From Berghia stephanieae (Eukaryota > Mollusca > Gastropoda > Nudibranchia > Aeolidiidae), in contig CM067444.1 in assembly GCA_034508935.3 (NCBI GenBank), positions 24,263,867-24,327,866 on the forward strand: a stretch of DNA of 64,000 nt, given 5' to 3'. Positions 29,119-40,955 of the stretch are shown piece by piece (within the stretch, counting starts at the first letter, position 1; every line of letters starts with the position of its first letter). The position numbers were made by a program, and so were the translations under genes. Below the pieces are notes generated by a model. It did not search any database and was not told the origin of the DNA. It was given only the letters and a program-made list of their open reading frames with translations.

Positions 29119-29932
29119 CTAACATTTTCTCGAACGTTGTGCCACTTTCCCGTCATTTGTTCCAAAATATGCCATTTTGGCCATATCAAGAAATAACCTG
29201 TCTCAATCACTCCAGGGATATTCCTCAGCTTGGCATCTACAGACGCCCAGTCCTGGACACTATCGAAGATCCAATCAATTAAAAAATTACCATTGTCAGT
29301 AACGACTGGCCCTGCTTTTTTGGAAGCCATTCTCAGGTGAGCCACGCCTCCCATGGACTCTGTGATTTTCATCTGGACGGGTTTGTAAGCCATGGGAAGA
29401 ACTTCAATGGGGACACCTTTTGTCCAGGTTGTACCGAGCTCTTCCGAATCTTTCCTCGAATCAGCAATGACGTAAAACTCCTTGGAACAGGAAGCTATTA
29501 TTTTCTCCTGCAAAAGACAACCACCTCCTCCTTTTATCAAGTTGAGATTTTTATCAACTTCGTCAGCACCATCGATAGCGACGTCAATTTCCGGAGATGT
29601 TTCGAGGCTTCCTAAGGTCAGGCCATTGCTCTGGATCAGCTGTCGTGCCTGGAAAGATGTGGGGATGCAAACCAAGCCAAGGTTCTCTGCCTTGTTCCTC
29701 TCTGCAATTCTGTCAACTGCAAAGACAATTGTGGATCCACTGCCTATACCAACAACCTGACCTTTACGAATGTTGTCGTCCACAGCTTTCACCGCCGCTG
29801 CCTTTTTACCAATGTCAATGTTATCCATGACTGCAGATGAAAATAAAATTGAACTTTGACCTGGAAAAATTGCTGATTGAGTTCTCAAGACAATGTCGGG
29901 ACAAGAAACTTTTGGGATCTTGGAGATGATCC
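29119..29932 (-). CDS. RPIA: Ribose-5-phosphate isomerase A, conserved region in a single exon, one apparent frameshift
   Basis: The enzyme interconverts ribose-5-phosphate and ribulose-5-phosphate in the non-oxidative pentose phosphate pathway (cytosol). I place the start at ATG 29828-29826, which lines up with the catalytic-domain Met of the human enzyme. The phosphate loop GIGSGST is at residues 27-33. [11 protein letters not shown] is at 55-65. DGADEVD has D86 and D89, KGGGG has K99, and QEKI has E108; these match E. coli RpiA D81, D84, K94 and E103. [10 protein letters not shown] follows. After ETGYFL at about 29186 the reading frame appears to lose one base. The family ending ([12 protein letters not shown]) continues in the next frame to a TAG at 29121-29119, giving 236 residues, the expected length. 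Read without the shift, the frame runs on to 29010 with an unrelated tail. There are no introns in the coding region, whereas many animal RPIA genes have several. The frame stays open upstream to a good acceptor (TTTCTTTTCATTTACAG) ending at 29933, so a 5' exon is likely. A possible donor is ATG|GTGAGTATA near 33101, which is weak. Confidence 0.88.
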
Positions 29933-29989
29933 TGTAAATGAAAAGAAAAATGGTTTAAAAATATTTTGTTGAAATAATTTTTTTTTTAA

Positions 29990-30256
29990 GGCGACATTCA
30001 CTAAATGTGCTCAAAGCAATTTACAACACTTAACATGTCAGACAAGACAAGATGCCTCTATGGTCTATTATGTACAATTATTTTTTTTTTTTAACATATA
30101 AAATGCTGTTATCAGCCAGGTACTCATTTTACGGTGAGAGAAACTGAGTAAAGAGCATTTTTAAAAAAGGACTCAACCTTGCTCTTTCTACACCAGAACT
30201 CAATCCTGAGACTTCCAAGTCAGAAGTCAAGTGTCATTCAACTACATGACCACATT
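29990..30256 (-). repeat. SINE-A copy, diverged
   Basis: Lies about 60 bases upstream of the RPIA exon acceptor, in its probable intron. Tail ATTCACTAAATGTGCTCAAA, body AGCCAGGTACTCATTTTACG, head AACTACATGACCACA. Confidence 0.7.
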
Positions 30257-30399
30257 CTGCTACCTTTCTATGAAACCTGTGAGAACAAAACACAGAATTA
30301 GTACATAGAAATTGGCATAAAGTCAACACTCTTAAAGGTCAACTTCTACTTAAGTCAACCTCTCTTAATGGTCCAATATTTTCTCTTCTTTTTATCTAA

Positions 30400-30492
30400 G
30401 AGTGTTCCATTGATAATGGACAATAATCTAAGTGTGTTCAATTGATAATGGACAATAATCTAAGTGTGTTAAATTGATAATGGACAATAGTG
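30400..30492 (+). repeat. 36-bp tandem repeat, about 2.5 units
   Basis: TAAGTGTGTTCAATTGATAA then TGGACAATAATC repeated, with one-base differences. Confidence 0.85.
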
Positions 30493-30494
30493 GA

Positions 30495-31650
30495 ATGGAT
30501 GGAAGATTCTATTTAATTAGAAGGTTCCAATCCATTTGACGATTGTTATTTATTCCTTTGAGCTTCAAGCAGCAACAGTTGCATGGATAATGGATAAAGT
30601 CAACATTGCTTGCTTCAAGCCAACGAATTTTTCTGGTCCGACAGTGTTGTCGTTATCAGGATTCCATTGTATTTTACTAATACTAATAGAGAAAATGTGT
30701 GAGATCTACAATTAAACTTCCACCCCAGTTTGCCGTATTAGATTATGTTCCTTTTTTGTCTCTTAATCGCAAAGTGAGCAAGTGAAGTGAGTGTGTCTGG
30801 GTATTTTTAATTTTTTATTGGGGGGGGGGGGGGTTACTCTACTTTTGGTCTTGACAATTTAGTTAGTTATTTTTGGTGGAATGAATGAACTTGGATGTTC
30901 TGCCAGATTATTTTCCAATGGAAAGTACCTGCCTGAAGTGTCTTTTACATAGGTCTGTATCGACTAGAATACTATTACATGGGGTCCCAAGCCAACAATA
31001 ACACTTAACATGATGTCGGACTCATGCTCATTCTGGCCACGCCTGTTCTACTGGCTTCACTATTTGATTCCTGCATACTTTTGATCCGGGACGCAAGTTG
31101 CCGACTCTCTACGATCGGCTGCTTGTAATTTGATGATCTGGGATTCATTCACTTATACTTATCCATCACAGCCCTAATTTCCACATTAAAGTGGCCTGCC
31201 TAAATGAAATGAGGAGGGGGTGTCGTCGTCGTCATTTTGTTGAGACATTTCTCTCTTGAACTTGAACTTGAACAGATGCCATTAGATGCGCATCTTTAAT
31301 TTTATTATACTTTCCGTAACAAAATCTAAAAGAATTACATATTTATCTTCTAAGATCAGATTACGCTGTTTGAGTTTGTGTTCTGTTTTCTAAACCTTGG
31401 ATGTGGACCTATTTACAAGTTATCTAAACTAAACTAAACGACGTGAAGATGAGTAAAAGATGATTAATTTTATTTAAATGTACATTTTAAAAATGGAAGT
31501 CTGTGAGCAACGTAACATGGCTTTTTTTTAAATATCGAGAAGAATATTTTATTCAAATAATCATTAATTCGCTTGAGACTTTACTCACGAGCAAATTCCT
31601 GAGTTGAACACCAACTTGGGAACAGTACGAAGCATGCTCTACTAATATCT
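30495..31650. other. Intergenic or RPIA intron, no recognised gene
   Basis: Contains a G-run at 30820-30834 and a short SINE-A fragment (GGGGTCCCAAGCCAACAATA..CACTTAACATG) near 30979-31012. Nothing else supported. Confidence 0.4.
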
Positions 31651-31660
31651 CTCTCTCAAC

Positions 31661-31825
31661 CAGGGTTGCCAGATTATTTTTCAACAAAATGCCAGGGAAG
31701 ACTCAAAAAATGCCAAAACACTCAAAAAAATGCCAAAGTCTGTTGACTCCCACCCCCACTAAGAAAACTACTCACTTTTGATAGACAATTTACTATCATA
31801 TCCTGGTGGCTTGCGTGTTTTCTTT

Positions 31826-31876
<51 letters not shown>

Positions 31877-32066
31877 AATTATACTAAATTTCCTGTTGGG
31901 GTAATTTTTTTTTATTAAGAAAAGGTGTCATTTGAAGTATAATATACAAGAAAAGAAATGCCAAATGAAAATGCCAAATGCCAAATGATTTTTCTAATGC
32001 CAAACGGTTTTCAAAAATGCCAGATTTTTGGAATCTGGCATTTAAAATGCCAAACTGGCAACCCTG
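31661..32066. mobile_element. hAT-type MITE with 8-bp target duplication
   Basis: 406 bp with perfect 12-bp inverted ends CAGGGTTGCCAG and CTGGCAACCCTG, flanked by the exact 8-bp duplication CTCTCAAC (31653-31660 and 32067-32074). Eight-base duplications mark hAT-superfamily transposition. Inside are many AATGCCA motifs and a run of about 48 T near 31828-31876. No transposase is encoded. Confidence 0.9.
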
Positions 32067-32198
32067 CTCTCAACTCTCAACCCGTTGACCCCTAGAAAAA
32101 CTTGCAGCTGCTATTTTTGATCCGGAAATGAATACTCGTTATTATACTATAAATAATTCGAATAGTATTCTGCTATGTTTATGGTGATTTCTTGTCCT

Positions 32199-32441
<243 letters not shown>

Positions 32442-32451
32442 TATTACTTCT

Positions 32452-32600
32452 TCGGGTTCTATTCCAAGGCAACATTGAAATAACCCAGACGTCGGCCCCA
32501 ATAAAGCGCCACATAGTGAACTAGGTTGATGATCTCGCTAAAGGCAATACAGCTCAGAGATGATCATTACTTTTTGGGAACGAAGCAACGTCCACGCTGA
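32452..32600 (-). repeat. SINE-C fragment
   Basis: GGGTTCTATTCCAAGGCAAC..TTGAAATAACCCAGACGTCG follows SINE-C, then a scrambled head with GGGAACGAAGCAACGTCCAC. Confidence 0.6.
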
Positions 32601-32605
32601 CGTGA

Positions 32606-32752
32606 CCATATATGCTGGTCTGACATCCGAACGCATTTATGGGCCTATTTCAACATTGTTGTAAAGGACAATAGTTTGCGTCATATTTAGATATATACCC
32701 ATTACAACAATGAGCCCATGTTGAATTGGGTTACCATACCTTCAAACAAGTG
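32606..32752. repeat. PAL2 palindromic MITE copy
   Basis: GCTGGTCTGACATCCGAACG left, TTGGGTTACCATACC right, with inner CAACATTGTTGTAA..GGACAATA and CCATTACAACAATGAGCCC. Confidence 0.6.
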
Positions 32753-33208
32753 CAAGTGGACTACAGCGAAGTGCCATGCAGCCCTCAAAATTGGGCAAAT
32801 TGAAGAAATTGTCTATTATCACTGATCTTACGTTTATTTGTTTGATCCAAGTAAAAGTAGGAATAAGCTACAAGAGGCTGTGGACTAAAATAAAAACATG
32901 AACAAAAATGAATAATATAACAATTTAGATAAAGAACAAAATACCAAAAATGGAGCGTCCGGCACAAAACCATTCTTCAGCAGATAACAATAACAATAAA
33001 AACACTCATACACCACTTAAAATCAATGGCCATCTGCCTCTAGCTGATCCCCGCCTTCGTTTTATTTTGTTGAAGTAAAATAATCAAAAATTATACTCAC
33101 CATAAAAATCGTACCAATACACAGCACTCCAATGTGTAACTGTTAAATGTTGCAGTCCGTTAGAGGGACGCCAGAAAGATCATCTTCTTCTCCTACTGGG
33201 TCGTATAA

Positions 33209-33450
33209 ATATTTGCAGGTCTGATAAACTATGCAATAATTGGCTTTATTTCATTGTTGAGTATATTTTGCGTTAGTTTGAGAGTATATCTACTACAACA
33301 CATAATATATGTTGTTCTGACATCTTAACCTAATTATAGGCTTAGTTTAACATTGTTACCATGGGCAATATTTTGCGTCATCCTTTGATATTTCCGTTAC
33401 AACAGCGAGCCCATGATGAATTAGGTTACCAGACCTACAAATAAGTGTAC
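33209..33450. repeat. Two joined PAL2 copies
   Basis: The first half starts TTTGCAGGTCTGATAAACTA. A second unit with TGTTCTGACATCTTAACC and CCGTTACAACAGCGAGCCC ends at GGTTACCAGACCTAC. Confidence 0.6.
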
Positions 33451-33454
33451 GTCG

Positions 33455-34980
33455 ATTTCAACCTATGGACCTATAACTATTTGTGTCATCAGACATACTC
33501 GTGGTTACATGTCGTTCCAGACATATTAGTATAACATTGTTCCTCCATCCCTGGTTCCTCAAATGAAAGGCTAAGTTCAAAGAACCACCAGATCATTTGG
33601 GTGGGTCACTACACTACATTACATCGAAATTCATTTATTTAAAGAAGGAGTTGGGCGTGTGGTCGGGGGAGGGGGAGGGTGGAGGGCAGGTGCATGTTAC
33701 TAGAATTATAACAATTTCACCAAGTATAAAGTCGTCATTGTCCCAACAAACCTCGCATAAACCTGGCATTATAAGTAAGGGAAACACAATAGTCAGCTTA
33801 AAATTCATGTCTATTTACTCTAATTACAGGTGAAAGAATTAAACGACAGGTCTTTTTCAGGAAAGAGCCTCTCGTATCCAAAGTGTCCTAAATTAAAATA
33901 ATAAACTTAAAAGTAAGTAAAAGTAAATAAATTTTTAAAATGTTAAAAGTCGATAAAACTTCTCGAGTCACCAGGAATGGTGTCAACGTGTTGAAATTGA
34001 GAATTATGAATTTTAGCCAAGGGAGTACCAAAAAAAAAAAACCCGAAGAAAAGAAAGAGAAAAAATATTATGCCTAGAAAGCAGCTCGAACCCCTAGCTC
34101 ACCCCATTCCGGTTTCAGTTACGCTGTGCTAAAACAGCCGGCCACCTCGCCTTCTCGCTCTCCGTCAAAGAGTTTAGCCCTTATCTCTTCCGGTGTACCG
34201 AATACACAGCTGTGTATCCAGTCCACTGGCGGACGGAAAACACAGATCCAAAATCAAAACAAAGATGATAACTATTGCCAGATATTTCGCTTTTCTATTA
34301 GATTAAAGAAGAAAGTATTACGAATTAGAAATCCAAATTCCCTGCTGCTACTAAAAGAGGCTGTATCTCTCATCTGAGGCTTATTCTAAACATATATAAA
34401 AAATGAAAGTTGTGTTGGATGTTTGAAAAAATAATAATTTCATTGGACGGCTATTGTTCTATTCCATTCAGGTGCATGGGTGAGGGAAATGACATCACTT
34501 CTAATATCGTCATATCATTCTCTAACGAATTTTCTGAATTAAATATCATACATATTTTGATTCTATCAGAAAATTGTCGGGGAATGTTTAAAGAGGAGAG
34601 CAATCATAATCATAACCTCCCTTCACAACACAATTATTTCATTTGCAATAAATGAGACAATCTGCCAGTCTTGCTGGATTTAGTTGTCATGTGACCGTTT
34701 CCTGCCAATGAACACGAATGTTTGCCGTCTGCTTTTAATTTTACAATAACAATATCAGTACTAACAGAATCATTTGTTTACAATATTTTTAAGGAAATAA
34801 AAATTATTTCAAATGAAACATAAAATTGCTACTATTGAGCATAAACAATACATTCAATCAAGAAAATGAATTGATTTGGAATCGTTTGGATTATATTCTC
34901 TATGTAATAACCTCTCGACAAAAATCTGCGTTTGTGATCTGAGAGGTAAAAACCTGAAATTAGGAACCCGCATCGAAAGT
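33455..34980. other. Intergenic, no recognised gene
   Basis: The complement of 34085-34150 has GGGGTTCGAGCTGC, a box-B-like match that might mark a lone SINE head. Otherwise nothing supported. Confidence 0.35.
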
Positions 34981-34984
34981 GAAT

Positions 34985-35520
34985 TCCACACGGAAATTGC
35001 TTAATTCACGGTTTATTTTACAAAAAAGTGAAAGGAGAAGAAACAATTGAAGAGGTATGATTTTCAAATTTTAATATGATACAATAGATACTGTATTATT
35101 ATTATTATTATTAGACTAGATATTATTTCTTTTTTGCTGTTTGCTTTTATCGGTGTCTGTCTCGTCAACACAAAATGTGTGTTGACAGTGTTGACGAGAC
35201 CGACACCGATAAAATAAACGGAATGTCAAATGTCTTGTGACCTCTACCAAGTCGCAACTTCGAGACTCTATAATTATTATAATTTAAAGACCGATTGAGT
35301 ACAACATCATAGGTTTTACTTAATCCTATAGCCTATAGAGTAGTTGATGCCACTGCCACTACGATCATTCCAACCAATTTTCTCTGCTCACACTCGCGCA
35401 TACGGAAATTGCTTAATAATTCACGGTTTATCCTACAAAAAAGTGAAAGGAGAAGAAACAATCGAATAAGTATGATTTTCAAATTTCATTATGATACAAT
35501 AGATACTGTTTTATTTATTT
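34985..35520 (+). repeat. ~115-bp direct repeat pair around a hairpin
   Basis: 34989-35100 and 35398-35518 share CGGAAATTGCTTAAT, TTCACGGTTTAT, CAAAAAAGTGAAAGGAGAAG and GATACAATAGATACTGT. Between them lies the hairpin at 35148-35211. Confidence 0.8.
35148..35211. repeat. 24-bp stem hairpin
   Basis: Arms 35148-35171 and 35188-35211 pair over 24 bases with one mismatch (TATCGGTGTCTG.. against ..CGACACCGATA), with a 16-base loop. Confidence 0.85.
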
Positions 35521-35597
35521 CTTTTATTTATATAAATGCACTAAAAACAGCCGTATGTCACGCTATCCAATAATTCAAATACACTTTTAAATTTAAA

Positions 35598-35868
35598 AAA
35601 AGAGCATTAAGCGCAATATTGCAAGTTCAATAAAAACGTTCTCAATGTGCTTTACAAGAGATCCCTAGCCAACAGTAACCTTTCATATGAAGGACAAGAC
35701 CTGCCCCTGTTAGGCGACAAGACAATTTTTTTCCCAAGACAATGCTGTTAACGGCCAGGTACTCATTTGCACCTGAGTAGGTGAGAGCATGTAAGTAAAG
35801 AGCCTTTTCCAAGGACTCAACTATGCACCACTGAGGGCGGGACTGAAACCCTTGGCCTTCGGTCCAAA
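35598..35868 (-). repeat. SINE-A copy
   Basis: GAGCATTAAGCGCAATATTG tail, CTCAATGTGCTTTACAAGAG, AACGGCCAGGTACTCATTTG body, GGGCGGGACTGAAACCC head, cut before box A. Confidence 0.75.
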
Positions 35869-36094
35869 GCTATTTACAAGAACAAACATAAACACAGCCT
35901 TTTCTCTCAAACAGTATGCAAATAAAATACCACTTGATATAATATACATCAAAGACCTCATATCATTTCAATGCATTTTTCACATGCACAAAAACACAAA
36001 GAAGAATGAATGGCCAGAGTGACAGGGATTTGCGTTGTATGATTAATATGTTATAAAGTTTGCTGTTATGGGCATACTGTTCCGTTTGTGAGAC

Positions 36095-36378
36095 TTGAAT
36101 TAAATCATCATAGTCATAGTCATGTATAAGGTAGACTTGATTAATCATTCATAGATCACAGGGCATTTGAATTAAATCATTTGTAGGTCAGGGGTCATAT
36201 GTAAGATACAGACTTGAATCTATCATTCGTAGGTCACAGGTCAGGTGTAAGATACAGCTTTGAATTAAATCATTCGTAGGTCAGGGGTCATGTGCAAGAT
36301 ACAGACTTGTATTAAATCATTCATAGGTCAAGGGTCACATGTAAGATACATATTTTGAATTAAATCATTTGCAGGTCA
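36095..36378 (+). repeat. ~48-bp minisatellite
   Basis: About six units of TTGAATTAAATCATTCGTAG then GTCAGGGGTCATGTGTAAG and ATACAGAC. Confidence 0.85.
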
Positions 36379-36379
36379 C

Positions 36380-37085
36380 TTTTATTCAGACTTGCCAATA
36401 AAAAAGAATAACAGAGAACCATACATTTTTGACTCCAATAGCAGAAATACTTGTATCTTTGATTCAACAAATCTTTTTAAAAAACGAAAGCTTGATGCCA
36501 CACACATAATTCAAGTTATTTTTTGTCTGAGGTTAAATTCAAAAGTACCTTAAAACACATCTGATGAATTTTTCTTTGACAAAAAAAAAGTTAGGAATAG
36601 ATCAGTTTAATGGGAAAATAAAATATAGAGCTAGTCTATTTCTGATTTGCAATATTGTTTTGTGTAGCATGCATGGTTTTCTCTTCTTACCGAAGTAGAC
36701 CTAGAGCTGCAACAACATTGGTTAGCACTTTACATACAAATATATTCTATTAAATTCTATTATTCTTGATATTATATTCACAGCTTATTTAATCCTGTTT
36801 AGGGCCAATTGTAAATTATATAAGTATTATTTCCCTTGAGAACTATTCATTAAAAAAAGTCAAATCTCCTAAAATAAAAAAAGCTACATACTATTTTGCA
36901 TTTTGCAGAATCATCCTGTGAAATCATTGTCTATCCCACAATACACAGAAATTGAAATTTGCCTATGATAAAGTTTTAGAATTTTCCATTAGCATTCACA
37001 TCTTGGTTCCTCAAAACTTGCACAAATCATAGTTTCTTTTTGATTCAAGGGTTTTGGTAAGTAATTCAGCCTTTTCGTCTTAAAT
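36380..37085. other. Intergenic, no recognised feature
   Basis: AT-rich unique-looking DNA. Nothing supported. Confidence 0.35.
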
Positions 37086-37088
37086 ACT

Positions 37089-37352
37089 GGGGTTCCAGAA
37101 CGCTCAGTTGGAAGAGCACTCGCTTCACACACAAAGGGACTGAGATCGATCCCGGGTGAAATCGAGATTTTTTTTTTGGACCCCCCTGACCACCCAGAAG
37201 TAATTGGGCAGCTGGGTCTGCTAGACTTGGTGGAAAGTACTTTGCAATAGACTAGTGTCCTATCCAAAGGGTAGCAAGCAATTACCATTGTTCGTTTCAC
37301 TCTATAGAAACTAGGATAAACTCCGGTTCCATGGGCTAAATGGCTTGGAAGG
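37089..37352 (+). repeat. SINE-B copy, best preserved head
   Basis: AGAACGCTCAGTTGGAAGAG (box A), GAGATCGATCCCGG (box B), CCACCCAGAAGTAATTGGG, GGAAAGTACTTTGCAATAG and GGATAAACTCCGGTTCC. Confidence 0.85.
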
Positions 37353-37589
37353 ACTACTTGTACTTTAGTATCTTTAATTCTGCTAATGGGTGGATAAGGG
37401 TTTGCAACTCTGAATAAACAAAACAGTGTATCCATTCCATGGCCCATAGGACAGAGTGGATGAAATGATTATCTTAGTCAAAGCACCTATGGTTAGTACC
37501 ATTTTGAAGTCTGAGAGTCTGCAGTTCATAATGACTTTCTTTAGGTTCAGTTCTAGCTTTCTTAAGGCATTCATGTTTTTGGTCTGTCC

Positions 37590-38040
37590 TTAGTGGTTTT
37601 TGAGTCATGGCTTTCAAACCCTTTGGCTGCCCAGCTTCTGTGGTGGTTGTGTGAGTCATGGCTCTTCAAACCCTTTGGCTGTCCCAGACTTCTATGGTGG
37701 TTGTTTGATCATGCTCTTCAAACCCTTTGGCTGTCCAGACTTCTGTGGTGGTTGTTTGAATCATGGCTCTTCAAACCCTTTGGCTGTCCAGACTTCTGTG
37801 GAGTGGTTTGGATCTGGTCCTCAACCCTTTGGCTGTCCGGACTTCTGTGGAGGTTGTTTGAGTCATGGCTCTTCAAACCCTTTGGCTGTCCAGACTTCTG
37901 TGGAGGTGGTTTGGGTACTGGGTCTCACACCCTTTGGCTGTCCAGACTTCTGTGTGAGGTTGTTTGAGTCATGGCTCTTCAAACCCTTTGGCTGTCCAGA
38001 CTTCTATGGTGGTGGTTTGAGTACTGGGTCCTCACGCCCA
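37590..38040 (+). repeat. ~60-bp minisatellite
   Basis: About eight units built on CAAACCCTTTGGCTGTCCAG then ACTTCTGTGG, GGTTGTTTGAGTCATGGCTC. Unit length varies (about 53-65 bases). Confidence 0.92.
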
Positions 38041-39160
38041 TTGCCTATGACATACATTTTTTCCATTCAAGGATCCAATGACATGAAATTTGCTCTGCTG
38101 GACTGGTCCATCTTTAGCAAATACCAAATAATGTAATTTTCAAAGAGTTAAAAGACTTCTTAGAAAATATATGTTTTTGTTATTCGACTTTTGTCCAACT
38201 TACATTTCACTTTGCAAATAATTTGCATAATTAAAATATTTTTTTTTTTATTCTACGTAAATTTAGGTTGTTTGGTATATATGCACAAAACATTTATTTT
38301 GCTTTATGAATAACGTTATTTTTTTTCAAGACTCAGGTCTACATGTATTCTTTCCTCTCTAACATATGTCATATGTACATTTTCTCCTTCTCTAACGTCT
38401 CCTAGAAACTGAACTGGACAAGTAGGATTTATTAATCAAATAGATTGTGTGTTCAGGGTCCAATGTTATTATGGTTGTAACGCAATATTAATCCTAGAGA
38501 GGTCTTAGAAGGGGAGCTGGTACAGAAGGGCTCCCATTTTTGTTTTGCGAACATTACCAAAGAATTGTCCTTCATGAATTTCACTGCAGATATTACAAAT
38601 TTTGCTCCACATTTGCTACCTTACCTTATCGGAGTTCCGTCTCCCTACAGAGGTTGATTGTCATGGAACGCCATTCTTCACGCTCAAGGTCCATTACCGA
38701 GCAGTGATTATCTTTTTGCAGTTGTTGCCTCCACATTTCCTATCCAGGACTTCCTTGGTCTGCCCTGTGCCTTTCTGCCAGCTACTTTTCCTTTTAGCAC
38801 TAAATTTTGGATGGTATTGTGTCTCCGAATGTGTCCATAATAAGTCAGTTTGATACAAAGCATGAATTTTGCTTTATGCATATCAATAAGTTTTGTTCTT
38901 TAATCTACCCCTATGTACAACACGAATTTCACTCTGTGAGCAACATACATTTTGTTATGAGATTTATTCTTTGGGATTTACTCAAGACATAGATTTTGCA
39001 TTGGCGAATAGCTAAGGTTTTGCTCTACAATTTTGTACAAGACAATTTAATATAACAAATGATATAAGATTTGCTCTCAGTGTAACCTTTCATGGTATCA
39101 GGGAGAGACTACCCTTTAATCATCTCATCTACTACTATACTATTTCTACCAAAAAAAACT
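38041..39160. other. Intergenic, LINE fragment only
   Basis: Apart from the LINE tail at 38722-38853, a loosely repeated ACA..ATTTTGCT.T motif (CATGAATTTTGCTTTATGCA type) recurs across 38081-39080, suggesting a decayed minisatellite. Confidence 0.35.
38722..38853 (-). pseudogene. LINE ORF2 C-terminal remnant
   Basis: It encodes LTYYGHIRRHNTIQNLVLKG, then KVAGRKAQGRPRKSW and a stop after KR. This is the same LINE tail type as at 21665-21853 (YxGHxxR...GK..GR...GRPR..W), but a different copy. It is a fragment only. Confidence 0.75.
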
Positions 39161-39162
39161 TT

Positions 39163-39465
39163 GAGTTTTTATAGATTCCACTAAAAATTTTCCACTAAAC
39201 GTGCTCAAAGCGCTTTACAAGGGGTCTCATCCAACATCAATCCTTAACATGTAGGACGAGACATAATGTCTATTAGGCGATATTACATTTTTTTTTCCAA
39301 CAGTAAAACTCTGTTAATGACCAGGTATTCATTTTACACTGAGTACAGTGAGAGAGTGTGAGTAAAGAGTTCTTTCCAATGACTCAGCTATGCACTGATC
39401 ATAGCGCAACTCAAACCCAGGACGTTCCATTCGAAGGTGAGTGTCATACCACTAAACCAAATAGC
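39163..39465 (-). repeat. SINE-A copy, ending in (ACT)n
   Basis: Full tail to head (CCACTAAACGTGCTCAAAGC to CCAAATAGCCGTAC). The microsatellite starts at the exact 5' end of the SINE. Confidence 0.85.
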
Positions 39466-39494
39466 CGTACTACTACTACTACTACATACTACTA

Positions 39495-39545
<51 letters not shown>

Positions 39546-39554
39546 ACTACTACT

Positions 39555-39623
<69 letters not shown>

Positions 39624-39718
39624 TTACTGCTGCTACTACAACAACAAAAACAACAACAACTGCTACTACTATTGTTACTTCTACTACTACTACTAATACT
39701 ACTATACTACTACTACTA

Positions 39719-39803
<85 letters not shown>

Positions 39804-39860
39804 ATACTACTTCTACTACTACTACTTACTACTACTACTACTATACTACTACACTATAAT
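39466..39860 (+). repeat. (ACT)n microsatellite
   Basis: Long ACT/CTA runs with an ACAACAACAAAAAC patch at 39639. Confidence 0.95.
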
Positions 39861-40327
39861 ATCTCATAATATATACTATGACACTAAGTATAATGCATAA
39901 TAATAATAATAATACATCCAGTCCCCATTGCTTTCTTCCTAGCCAATCTTTTATTTGCCTTGGCGTTCCCTGACGTAGGCGGTAATACTCAAGTGTGTAT
40001 TATAATTCCACTCACGGACATAAAAAAACTACAACTTGTTAATAAACGACCCACGAATCTCCCCACTGCAGGTCATTGTAATGGGTTTGTTGTTAATAAA
40101 ATAACATCTACGCCTCAGAATGCTATTATGGCTGGGTGATTGATGTACAATGGAACCCATATATGACAGGTCCGGTTATAACAGGGACCCGGCTATAACA
40201 GTTTTTAAAAAAAATCTATGTTTTTTCTGCCTCTTTGCCTTTTAAAAAAAATACCGGCTACAGTATGGACTTTTAAGATCCTAATCGGGTATGACAGGGG
40301 CGCAGAAATCCAATCCAAATATAATGC

Positions 40328-40470
40328 ATTATTAATTTTACACCTGAGTTCGGCGAGGGAATGTGAGTAAAGAGCCGTTTCCAAAGACTCAACTATACGC
40401 TGCTCAGAGCGGGATTCAAACCCTGAGCTACCAGTCCGAAGGCGAATTTCGTACCACTCGACTACATACA
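40328..40470 (-). repeat. SINE-A head and body
   Basis: ATTAATTTTACACCTGAGTT, GAATGTGAGTAAAGAGCCG, GGGATTCAAACCCTGAGC, ending CACTCGACTACATAC. Confidence 0.75.
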
Positions 40471-40520
40471 CATAGTCGATATTTCACAATATTGAGGTGA
40501 TGGATTACAAATTTGATATT

Positions 40521-40522
<2 letters not shown>

Positions 40523-40553
<31 letters not shown>

Positions 40554-40620
40554 TGTGTGTGTGTGTGTTTGTGTTTTTTGTGCGTGTGTGTGTGTGTGTG
40601 TGTTTGTGCGTGTGAGTGTA
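40523..40620 (+). repeat. (GT)n microsatellite
   Basis: GT runs with TTTGTG and GCGTG interruptions. Confidence 0.95.
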
Positions 40621-40845
40621 TTTGGATGATGGCAGGCTGAAAATGGCTGGAGTGCTGTGACCAGTCAACATTGATTTATAACGAGGCTTGATGATTGTAT
40701 CTATTTGGTTAGGCTTGAAAATAGGCACACAAGACGATTGGAAGGGAAAGTGGGAAGATCGTAGAGGAAAATATTGACGCCTGGGAGAAATGATGGGATG
40801 TGAATGGGAGATGGATGAATAGAGAGACAGAAAGACAGACAGACG

Positions 40846-40920
<75 letters not shown>

Positions 40921-40955
40921 CGATATGTAGTTGAGTGACGTCAGCTTCTTTCATT
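40846..40955 (-). repeat. (GATA)n next to a MITE-TA remnant
   Basis: About 19 GATA units, then GAGTGACGTCAGCTTCTTTC, which matches the MITE-TA left end in reverse (TGACGTCA at 40936-40943). The terminal TAGATAG of the MITE may have seeded the GATA run. Confidence 0.7.

Noticed and set aside
28862-29119. RPIA as a young processed pseudogene
   Set aside because: No poly(A) tract follows the AATAAA, no target duplication is visible, and a good splice acceptor lies upstream.
29337-29830. Three + strand frames of 77-92 residues
   Set aside because: They are opposite to the RPIA coding exon and are shadows of it.
34126-34377. 83-residue + strand frame
   Set aside because: Basic low-information sequence with no recognised motif, splice context or start signal.
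34985-35520. A pair of long terminal repeats
   Set aside because: The 115-bp direct repeats enclose only about 300 bases, with no primer-binding site, polypurine tract or coding sequence; tandem duplication fits better.
36989-37447. 152-residue frame on the - strand
   Set aside because: Most of it is SINE-B read backwards.
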